DNA of 64,000 nucleotides from Dawidia cretensis (GTDB lineage Bacteria; Bacteroidota; Bacteroidia; Cytophagales; Cyclobacteriaceae): NCBI RefSeq assembly GCF_018598175.1, contig NZ_JAHESE010000017.1, positions 1 to 64,000 of the forward strand, read 5' to 3'. Shown piece by piece: positions 19,301 to 25,730 of this stretch (position 1 is its first letter; each line of letters starts with the position of its first letter). The notes under the pieces were generated by a model. It saw only the letters and a program-made list of their open reading frames with translations, ran no database searches and was not told where the DNA came from. The position numbers and the translations under genes were made by a program.

Positions 19301-21283
19301 ATGCGAGTTTTTGTTATAGATCATCCCTTCGAAGGGTGCACGCCATCGGTATGTGCCAAAGACCTGTTGATAGTTGAACCGCGTGTAGCCGCCCAGATCG
19401 TCCGGCGATGGTCCGCGTTCGCCCTCTGTAACCGCGCCACGATCGACATAATCCGGCAGGGTGATTTCGGTGAGCAAAAATGCTGTCGCATACGGAGACT
19501 GTTGTATGGTTCCTACCTGGATCTCTCGATCGGGCGCGTTGGCATATGCCCGGTAATTCTTCTCGATGCTGGTCAGGTTCCGGACGCCATGGCTCAGCTC
19601 TACCTGGCTGCGGTTATATACGGGAAGTGCATAGATATAGCGCACACCGGCTGGATTAAACACCGCCAACTCTCCGATCTGATCCGGTAGAGCTTCGCGG
19701 CGATTTAAGGCCGTATTGATGTACTCGTTTTTCGAGTATGCTGAGAAAGTAGGCACTCCGTTGCCGTCGACCATCTCGCTATTGGTATGGTAGCCGATGT
19801 AGGAAGAGCGCCCGGTGCGGCCCGATTCCTTATTGTATCTTGAAAAATCACTTCGCGGCGTACGAGGGCCTAACGTCACCGTGCCCGCTTTCAGCTGGGC
19901 GCTTAAGGGTAGGTCCGTATGATTGGTACCCCACTCACCCGCCAGGTCCGTGTTGAACCGAAAGAAAACCGGCTCGCCTGAACGATCACCGGCCGCGGGT
20001 TGAAACTCCGACATATCGCGCTTCCATTCGCCGACCTCCAGGGTATGCTCGCCCGTGCCCACGTCGACGCCGGGGCCAAAATTCCAGCCTGCCGAAACTT
20101 CTCCGCCGGCATTCCTGATTACTGTTCGGTTAGCGGTATAACTCGGCGCAAACTGGCCTGCTGTTTGGTTATATAATCGGAATCCGCCACCAATACCCTC
20201 TCCGGTAACAATAAAATTATCTGCATCGTTAAATGGAACGCCCAGAAAAACGTCTCGCTTGTTGAAGTCGCCTTCCTGCTCTACGTGGTAATCCATTTGA
20301 TCGACGGTGCTGGCCTCCCGGGAATAAAGGAATCCGTACGTGTCTACTGAATACGACGGTACATTTTCCTGAAAAGAATAGCTCCCCAGAATGTTACCAT
20401 TGCCGCCGACCGGTATCGGGCCGGGATTGATCCGAAAAGCAATGGAAACATTATACGACATGCCCAGGTACGGGGTTACTGCGTTGGGATGGGTGGTTTC
20501 CGTATAGGTGTAAACACCGTAGGACTTACCGAACAGATTCCATCCTTTTCCGGTACTCGTCCTGGCCCGCTCGATTGTTTTGGCCGCATACTGCGAAATT
20601 TCCCGTCCCATGGGCTGGCCGTTCTGATCGGTCTTTCCTTTCACCCAATTTAAAGTGGCATAGGGGTTCAAATCCAGCGACCAGGAGCCGCTGCCGTCCG
20701 AAACGCCATAGCCAAGCGACACGATTCCACGCCCCAACGATAGGCCTACGCCTGCGTTGTAACCAAAGCCGCGGTAATTATTATAGCGAAGTGTCGCACT
20801 TCCGGAAAGCTCTACCCCCAGCGTCTTATAGAAATCAAAGCCAAACGCTTCGCCAAATCCGGCGGTTAACCCTACAGTAGCCGTCCAGTTGCGTGGCATT
20901 TTGTTATGATATTCGATTTCGTCACCGCGGTAATCATCCGGCAGGCCCCGCACGCTTCGATTGATAGCGCCCGGATTCAGCGTCCAGCCATACCCTACCC
21001 ATGAAGCTTCCTCTTCCGGCCCAACACCGCTATGGTACGATAGTGACACCGGATAACCGCTGCCCTGCGGGCCGGGCACTTCCAGCAACGGCAGATTATA
21101 GGTAAAGTCGCCTGTGAACTCGTCCACCATATTGGTAGTCGCCACCGGCTCAAAACTCGAAAACTCCGGTTGCGAGGGCCCTGACGTCAAAGCATAAGTT
21201 ACCGACGGACACACGATCGAGCATGTGAATTGAAGGAGACAGTACAGGGAAATTGCCCGTACAATCCGAGGATTACGTATCAT
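16313..21283 (-). CDS. SpvB/TcB-like YD-shell protein, first gene of the RHS operon
   Basis: A 1,656-residue exported protein with a signal peptide ending near residue 32. Residues 45-110 (VDEFTGDFTYNLPLLEVPGPQG, then YPVSLSYHSGVG and WVGYGWTLNPGAINRSVRGLPDD) match the pattern of the SpvB / TcB N-terminal region, in which salt and plasmid virulence proteins and toxin-complex B subunits open with 'sys-P-G-x-xY-xGxGW-L' strands. The rest is long beta-strand-rich sequence with many Tyr-containing strand pairs (RFNYQQVFGTYRWRAP, HVQYEQDDYNFVQD), as in a YD shell. It is followed 1 nt later by the 681-aa gene and then by the RHS giant, so the three probably form one polycistron. In toxin complexes TcB and TcC together make a closed cocoon; I infer an analogous role, with a signal peptide suggesting assembly outside the cytoplasm. 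Confidence 0.75.
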   Translation of the reverse strand: MIRNPRIVRAISLYCLLQFTCSIVCPSVTYALTSGPSQPEFSSFEPVATTNMVDEFTGDFTYNLPLLEVPGPQGSGYPVSLSYHSGVGPEEEASWVGYGWTLNPGAINRSVRGLPDDYRGDEIEYHNKMPRNWTATVGLTAGFGEAFGFDFYKTLGVELSGSATLRYNNYRGFGYNAGVGLSLGRGIVSLGYGVSDGSGSWSLDLNPYATLNWVKGKTDQNGQPMGREISQYAAKTIERARTSTGKGWNLFGKSYGVYTYTETTHPNAVTPYLGMSYNVSIAFRINPGPIPVGGNGNILGSYSFQENVPSYSVDTYGFLYSREASTVDQMDYHVEQEGDFNKRDVFLGVPFNDADNFIVTGEGIGGGFRLYNQTAGQFAPSYTANRTVIRNAGGEVSAGWNFGPGVDVGTGEHTLEVGEWKRDMSEFQPAAGDRSGEPVFFRFNTDLAGEWGTNHTDLPLSAQLKAGTVTLGPRTPRSDFSRYNKESGRTGRSSYIGYHTNSEMVDGNGVPTFSAYSKNEYINTALNRREALPDQIGELAVFNPAGVRYIYALPVYNRSQVELSHGVRNLTSIEKNYRAYANAPDREIQVGTIQQSPYATAFLLTEITLPDYVDRGAVTEGERGPSPDDLGGYTRFNYQQVFGTYRWRAPFEGMIYNKNSHSDPLDDMVSYAEGEKELRYLHTIETKTHVAFFDTEDRVDGKGAGEDAFKKGGLPGSGRLKRLKQIRLYQLSDCERDANRKLVRTANGSPKLLENAKVIQTVFLEYDYSLSTGVPNGDTGQGKLKLKRVYTEYQGIKRVSISPYEFQYSYPSATEYDAFPAIYTTNGDYDVTRDYRTFATNAENPEYSPFLNDAWGMCQANGEAQFEAMRPWLNQKSSPGFDPAAWHLKVITLPSGGQIHVQYEQDDYNFVQDQEAHVMATLLEPQAGSPGGRYFIDAASVGLSPGDNLTEAARMIRDRYVTGKKKIHFRFLYKLLGEGAPSLESCNAEYISGYVAVKDSGVEGGLLYIDIDGGQRPPVEVCRDFVKAYRLGKLDTDGSCNPTGINPPDDAEEIVNQLKGMMEGIFVPGDLCNGMNYAHSYFRIPTPLAKKGGGVRVRRLMMFDKGLEENAVLYGNEYLYRMLENGREISSGVATNEPRAMREENILVDYIARGDQGKTSKLVAGEDLKQSEGPLGESILPSPSIGYAQVITRPINGGASADGFSVSGYNTARKYPIKLGNPMDDKTMTPIYRMDDSPKQIVAPFYTRIKTRTDATQGFAFLLNDMHGTPQYEEQYRGPYTNIATLASAVKVSRRDYTYFEPGEAVPMMSSLTEELKYKHPGREVDLTFAQRHVKEESNDVNTELDFDITPWIFGVIPFFTGIPAFSNIDGELNTHMTTKVVRYPAILRKITSLAEGIEHSEEYIAFDESTGQPVSVRTSDEFGGAYLAQGIPANWEYPGMAGKWQREGYKFPGNFTLTGEYLSLGSNYCLMELFTRGDQIQLGDASSAVYNVVDRDYQGNRLKVALARGASAVSGSITSFTILHTGRTNELQKQAGSIVFHYEEPAQAVPPTVSNADRYVEHGQNRYGADLSQRVKGLSGQGRFVLAGPYEHMDLSSFQSMLTMCTVDLQDVRASQLKFAYTVTGTGVSLKLISFTVLCNQATGESETITAPGWE

Positions 21284-21306
21284 AAGAAAATGTAACTACA
21301 CGACAA

Positions 21307-21323
21307 ACGGAAGAGACTTCCGT
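21307..21323 (-). promoter_or_regulatory. 5'-UTR hairpin of the RHS operon
   Basis: ACGGAAG-AGA-CTTCCGT is a perfect 7-bp stem 24 nt upstream of the start codon at 21283, inside the predicted leader. It shares its right arm with the left inverted repeat at 21314-21327. It could hinder ribosome access or protect the mRNA 5' end. Confidence 0.45.
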
Positions 21324-21514
21324 AAAGGGGTTCTATTAAACGCTCAATACAACAATACTATACTAACTATACTTTCAATAGCTACAGCATTATTACATAC
21401 ACACCAGCTATCGATCTTATTGACCATTGAACGCTCAAAAGTATCAGTAGATTTTAAGTTCCCCAACGGTTTGTAAGGTTTTATTATTTTATAGACAATT
21501 CTTTACGGAAGTCT
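21314..21514. repeat. 14-bp inverted repeats flanking the RHS-operon promoter (candidate invertible segment)
   Basis: AGACTTCCGTAAAG at 21314-21327 is exactly the reverse complement of 21501-21514 (CTTTACGGAAGTCT). The 173 bp between are AT-rich and contain the predicted operon promoter. Promoter segments flanked by short inverted repeats and flipped by site-specific recombinases are common in Bacteroidota surface loci. No recombinase gene is in this window. The repeats could instead be the ends of a small degenerate mobile element. Confidence 0.55.
21436..21466 (-). promoter_or_regulatory. Predicted promoter of the RHS operon
   Basis: On the minus strand, TTG (21466-21464) is followed after exactly 20 nt by TACTTTTG (21443-21436), a perfect fit to the Bacteroidota -33/-7 consensus TTG-N19-21-TAnnTTTG. 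The start site would be near 21430, giving a leader of about 145 nt that includes the hairpin at 21307-21323. Confidence 0.65.
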
Positions 21515-21548
21515 ATTCAAAAAACATAGCCGGTGCGTTAGCAATCGT

Positions 21549-21830
21549 TGGCACCCCCCAACGGCACCAGTATCTGCCACGCCTGGAAAGGCAGGCACCG
21601 ATGCCATCACGCAGACGGCAAAGAATACCTGCTCAGGCTTCGAGAAGAACGTGACGGCGGCTGCCAAATAAGACGCTGCCTGCGAACGTGCTCAACCCGG
21701 TCGTGAAAAGAAAAACTACCAGAATAACTGGACCGGCGGCGGTCTGTCCAGCAGAGTTTATTTCTATACAGTGACCAACGCTTTCTGTCCTGACAGAAAT
21801 TACAAAGGCACTGTTACCATATCCAAGTAG
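21549..21830 (+). pseudogene. Remnant of a second gliding-motility (CHU_C) protein gene
   Basis: One frame reads ...TAPVSATPGKAGTDAITQT, then KNTCSGFEKNVTAAAK and a stop at 21669, and continues in the same frame to the end of a type B gliding-motility domain: [20 protein letters not shown] to GTVTISK, stop at 21828-21830. The last 38 residues differ from the C-terminus of the intact PKD protein at only 2 positions, while the DNA differs at about 18 of 117 bases, mostly silent. So this was once a functional paralogue under selection, later truncated and broken by an in-frame stop. It has no start and no NGDG strand. Confidence 0.75.
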
Positions 21831-21831
21831 C

Positions 21832-21859
21832 TTCACCTACCCTTCATAGGGTAGGTGAA
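21832..21859 (+). terminator. Strong stem-loop after the CHU_C remnant
   Basis: TTCACCTACCCT-TCAT-AGGGTAGGTGAA is a perfect 12-bp stem with a 4-nt loop, starting 1 nt after the remnant's stop codon. There is no T-run after it. It fits the original terminator of the lost gene and would insulate the siderophore receptor from upstream transcription. Confidence 0.6.
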
Positions 21860-21922
21860 TTCCCGGATGGTCCCTTCCAAAAGGTGTTTATCAGCAACTG
21901 CGTCACTTATAGTGCGAGTGCC

Positions 21923-21954
21923 TTGCTATCGATAATGAGTCTAAATTAGTTTTG
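21923..21954 (+). promoter_or_regulatory. Predicted promoter of the TonB-dependent siderophore receptor
   Basis: TTG at 21923-21925, a 21-nt spacer and TAGTTTTG at 21947-21954 match the Bacteroidota consensus. Transcription would start near 21960, about 20 nt before the ATG at 21979. The TTG at 21952 that extends the reading frame is part of this -7 element and not a start codon. Confidence 0.6.
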
Positions 21955-21978
21955 CGGCTCATTCGTATACGATCATCT

Positions 21979-24393
21979 ATGCACCATCTTTCCACGAACC
22001 TTTTTAGAATCATCTTATTTGTTTTGCTGCTGGGCGCCACGACGGCATTTGCCCAGTCGGGCAAAGTAGCCGGCACCATTAAAAATGCTGCAGGCGAGTC
22101 ACTTCCCGGAGCGTCGGTCATGGCCGAAGGCACTACCGGCGGAACCGTGTCGGACGCCGACGGCCACTATGAGCTGAGCCTGGCACCAGGCCAGTACCGG
22201 CTTTCTACCTCTATGGTGGGCTATACGCCGCAGGTAAAAAATGTTACTGTCACCGACGGCTCGTCGCAGACCTTTGACTTCGAGCTGGCGGAAAACGACA
22301 ACGTTTTACAGCAGGTCGAGATTATCGGCCGTAAGGAACAGTCGTATAAAAACTCCCAGACCTTTATTGGTTCGAAGACCGAGCTGGCCGCGAAAGATCT
22401 GCCGCAGTCGGCCGCCTTCGTTACAAAGGAGCTGATTGCCGACCAGGGCCTGATGCGTGTAGGCGAGACGGTAAAGAACATGAGCGGTGTGAGCCAGTTT
22501 ACGACATACGACGATATTACGATCCGTGGCTACCGCATCAATGGCCAGAGCAATACACAACTTCTCAACGGCATGCGCACCTCTTCGGGGTTCTGGAAAC
22601 AGCCGCTGGCCAACTACCTGGAACGGGTTGAAGTACTGAAAGGTCCTTCTTCCGCGCTGTTTGGCAACGCTACACCTGGCGGCGTAGTAAACCGGGTGAC
22701 GAAGAAGCCGTTGGATTATCAACGCAATTCCCTGGACTTCTCGTTCGGCAGCTTCAATACTTTCCGGGCGCTGGGCGACTTCACCGGCCCGGTGAACGAC
22801 GGCGGTAAGCTGCTTTACCGCATCAACCTGGGTTATGAGGACGCCAATTCATTCCGCGACCTGCAATTCGACAAAAACATTGTCATTGCGCCCTCGCTTT
22901 CATTTTTGGCCTCGGAGAAGACCCGGCTGAACCTGGATATTATTTACAACCAATCGGACAGCCGGCTGGACCGCGGACAGGCCACCATGCAAAACGACCT
23001 GTACTCGACGCCCACGTCCCTGGCACTGAGCTCGGCCAACGACTTCCTGAAAGAAAACACCTATAACATTTCGGTATCGCTCAATCATCAGTTTACGGAG
23101 CGGCTATCATTCAATGTAGCGTATCTGAAGACGGGCTACAACGAAGACCTGCTCGAGCACCGGAGTGCCAATGCCTATGCGCGCGACGAGCAAGGCCAGG
23201 CGATGACCGACCATATCGCGATGCAGGTGTTCCAGCGCAAGCGCAGACGCTACAGCGACAACCTGTCGGCCTTCCTAAACTATACGGCGCACACAGGCGC
23301 CATCGAGCACAAAATCCTGCTGGGCCATGACTATGCACAAGACGAGTTGCCGCCCGGCGCCTCGCAGATTACAGCGGGCGGATACCTCAACAGGGTCGAT
23401 GCCGAGGGTAACGCCATCCTCGTACCGAACGTGCCGCACTTCGACCTGCAAAACCCGTTGGCCTCGCAAGGACTGAAAGACATGACGAAATATACTTATG
23501 TAACGGCTGCCCAAGCCCCGACGTTCTACAACCTGCACGGTACCTATGCACAGGACCTTATCAAGTATGGTAAATTCCAGGCACTGCTCGGTGTTCGTTA
23601 CGAGCGTTATATAGACAAAGTAGGCTATCGTACAAGTGACGAAAAGAACGTACGTCAAAATGCCTTCCTGCCCCGCGTGGGCCTGGTATACGCATTGCTG
23701 CCACAGATCAATCTGTATGGCACGTATGTGGAAGGTTATAATCCACAAACGGCATCTTCCATCTCGAACCCCAATGCCGGCGGGCCGTTCGACCCGCTGA
23801 CAAGCAAGATGTATGAAGTTGGCGCTAAAAGCGAGTGGTTCGAGAAACAATTGTCGATGACCGTTGCCGTATACCAGATCGAGCAACAGGGTACCCTGCT
23901 GAACGCCAACGACCCTGGCAATCCGGAGTTGTTGCGCCAGATCGGCGAAGACCGGTCGCGGGGTATCGAGTTAGATATATTGGGACACATCCTGCCGCAC
24001 TGGAGCATTCTTACCACGTATTCGTACAACGATGCCTCTATTACAGAAAGCTTCAACGAAGCAGAGGTAGGCCGGCAAATGCCCAATGCGCCACATCACC
24101 AGGGAAGCTTCTGGACGCGCTACTCGATTCCGCGTGGAGACTTCACGGGCCTGGGCTTCGGCATCGGCACCAACTATGTGGGCCGCCGTGTTCTGAGCAT
24201 CAACGCCCAACAGTCTATCCCGGACTACGTGCTGGTGGATGCCGCCCTGTACTACACGGTGAACAAAGTCAAGATCCAATGTAACTTCAACAACATCTTC
24301 GACAAAACATACTGGGTGGGCGGCTATGACTACATACGCCTCTTCCCCGGAAAGCCGCATAACTTCCTGGTGACTTTAGGGTATACTTTCTGA
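21979..24393 (+). CDS. TonB-dependent siderophore receptor
   Basis: An 804-residue outer-membrane receptor for a ferric siderophore. It has a signal peptide (residues 1-26, ending TTAFAQ), a carboxypeptidase-regulatory-like beta-sandwich (30-112, GTIKNAAGESLPGASV to YTPQVKNV), and a plug domain (about 125-240). The plug carries the family signature RVEVLKGPSSALFGNATPGGVVNRVTKKP; siderophore receptors show this GPAS..G..PGG pattern. A 22-strand barrel follows and ends in the usual aromatic residue (LVTLGYTF). The PepSY membrane gene starts 10 nt downstream, so the two are one transcript. Iron would be the cargo; which siderophore is unknown and no siderophore synthesis genes are present. The barrel tail is complete. 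Confidence 0.92.
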   Translation: MHHLSTNLFRIILFVLLLGATTAFAQSGKVAGTIKNAAGESLPGASVMAEGTTGGTVSDADGHYELSLAPGQYRLSTSMVGYTPQVKNVTVTDGSSQTFDFELAENDNVLQQVEIIGRKEQSYKNSQTFIGSKTELAAKDLPQSAAFVTKELIADQGLMRVGETVKNMSGVSQFTTYDDITIRGYRINGQSNTQLLNGMRTSSGFWKQPLANYLERVEVLKGPSSALFGNATPGGVVNRVTKKPLDYQRNSLDFSFGSFNTFRALGDFTGPVNDGGKLLYRINLGYEDANSFRDLQFDKNIVIAPSLSFLASEKTRLNLDIIYNQSDSRLDRGQATMQNDLYSTPTSLALSSANDFLKENTYNISVSLNHQFTERLSFNVAYLKTGYNEDLLEHRSANAYARDEQGQAMTDHIAMQVFQRKRRRYSDNLSAFLNYTAHTGAIEHKILLGHDYAQDELPPGASQITAGGYLNRVDAEGNAILVPNVPHFDLQNPLASQGLKDMTKYTYVTAAQAPTFYNLHGTYAQDLIKYGKFQALLGVRYERYIDKVGYRTSDEKNVRQNAFLPRVGLVYALLPQINLYGTYVEGYNPQTASSISNPNAGGPFDPLTSKMYEVGAKSEWFEKQLSMTVAVYQIEQQGTLLNANDPGNPELLRQIGEDRSRGIELDILGHILPHWSILTTYSYNDASITESFNEAEVGRQMPNAPHHQGSFWTRYSIPRGDFTGLGFGIGTNYVGRRVLSINAQQSIPDYVLVDAALYYTVNKVKIQCNFNNIFDKTYWVGGYDYIRLFPGKPHNFLVTLGYTF

Positions 24394-24403
24394 TATACGG
24401 ATC

Positions 24404-25648
24404 ATGATTAAACAAGCTCTTCTTTTTTTACATCGCTGGCTCGGCATTGTCTCCGGCATTGTTGTTGTCGTGGTCAGCATTACCGGCGCCATCTTTGTAT
24501 TTGAAGAAGAGCTTTTTCAGGTCTTCCACCCTGCCCTCACGCACGTCGAGCCGGGCGAGACCCTGGTCGACATCAATACGCTGAAAGCCTCTGCGCAAGC
24601 TGCCCTCGGCCAGGAGAAGACCATTAACTTTGTTTCCATTTACGGAGACCCAAGTCGCGCCTATTATTTCTCTGCCAACAAGCGAAATGCAGAAAGCACG
24701 TCGTGGTGGGAGAAGGATGAGATCCTTTATTACAACCAGGTTTTTGTAAATCCCTACACCGGCCAGGTGCTGGGCACCATCGATAAAAGCACCGAGTTCT
24801 TTTATTTCATGCGCCGCATTCACCAAAACCTGCTGCTGCGCCGCGACATTGGCAATATGATCGTGGGGTGGTCTGTCACCATCTTTGTCTTTATTCTCAT
24901 TACCGGCATTGTGCTGTGGTGGCCGCAACGTGTGGCCCAGATCAAACAGAGCATCGCCATCAAGTGGAACGCCAAATGGAAGCGCGTAAACTACGACCTC
25001 CACAACGTCCTGGGGTTCTATGCCTTTATCTTCGCACTGATTATTGCCCTGACCGGCCTCACCTGGTCGTTTGTGTGGTGGGAAGAGAGTGTGTTTAATG
25101 CGATGGGCTCAACGAAAAAGGATGTTGCTTATCTGAACGTACGTGACACCACCGATACCGCCACGGCAGAAGGTGTTACCCGCGCATGGCAAGACGTACG
25201 GCAACGCTACAACGCCGACAAGCTCCTGCGTGTAACCTTTAACTTTCCCACCAAAAAGAACGCCCGTGTCGGCGGTTTGGTGCACTATCATGGTGATTCG
25301 TGGTGGAAGAACGCAGACTATGTCTATTACAATGGCGCCACCGGCGATCTCTCGTTGTTGGTAGACCACGAAGCGAAAGGGCTTGGAATGAAGTGGCGCA
25401 ATTCCAACTACGACATCCACACCGGCAAGATTTACGGCTGGCCCACGCAAGTGCTGGCTGTATTTGTATCGCTAATCTGTGCGTCACTTCCGATCACGGG
25501 CTTTATTATGTATCTGCATCGGCTGAAGAAAGAGAAGAAGCGGACGAAAAAAGCAAGGAAGAAGGATGCTGCGGCCACGCCTGCCATCGCCAACATCCCC
25601 TATAAGCCGCGCATGCCGGCTAAGCGGGTGGAGGTAAAATTGAAGTAA
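24404..25648 (+). CDS. PepSY-associated membrane protein, probable ferric-siderophore reductase
   Basis: A 414-residue inner-membrane protein of the PepSY_TM family. Four membrane segments are visible: near residues 10-36 (LGIVSGIVVVVVSITGAIFVF), 150-172 (VGWSVTIFVFILITGIVLWW), 195-222 (VLGFYAFIFALIIALTGLTWSF) and 350-375. The large periplasmic parts carry PepSY motifs, and conserved His residues (LHRWLGI, MRRIHQNLLL, YDLHNVLG, NYDIHTG) fit a haem- or metal-handling reductase. The C-terminus is a Lys-rich cytoplasmic tail. Family members next to siderophore receptors reduce or help release iron from the imported complex. It is 10 nt after the receptor gene and is followed by a strong bidirectional terminator. 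Confidence 0.85.
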   Translation: MIKQALLFLHRWLGIVSGIVVVVVSITGAIFVFEEELFQVFHPALTHVEPGETLVDINTLKASAQAALGQEKTINFVSIYGDPSRAYYFSANKRNAESTSWWEKDEILYYNQVFVNPYTGQVLGTIDKSTEFFYFMRRIHQNLLLRRDIGNMIVGWSVTIFVFILITGIVLWWPQRVAQIKQSIAIKWNAKWKRVNYDLHNVLGFYAFIFALIIALTGLTWSFVWWEESVFNAMGSTKKDVAYLNVRDTTDTATAEGVTRAWQDVRQRYNADKLLRVTFNFPTKKNARVGGLVHYHGDSWWKNADYVYYNGATGDLSLLVDHEAKGLGMKWRNSNYDIHTGKIYGWPTQVLAVFVSLICASLPITGFIMYLHRLKKEKKRTKKARKKDAAATPAIANIPYKPRMPAKRVEVKLK

Positions 25649-25660
25649 ACGCTGTTAGCA

Positions 25661-25698
25661 ATAAAAATAGGCCGCTCGATCGAGCGGCCTATTTTTAT
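25661..25698. terminator. Bidirectional intrinsic terminator
   Basis: A perfect palindrome with 19-bp arms centred at 25679/25680: an A-rich left flank, GC core GGCCGCTCGA / TCGAGCGGCC, and a T-rich right flank. It lies between the convergent PepSY and second receptor genes and can terminate both. Confidence 0.93.
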
Positions 25699-25730
25699 AT
25701 TGCTTCGGCTGTAAAGCGGATAGAAGATTC

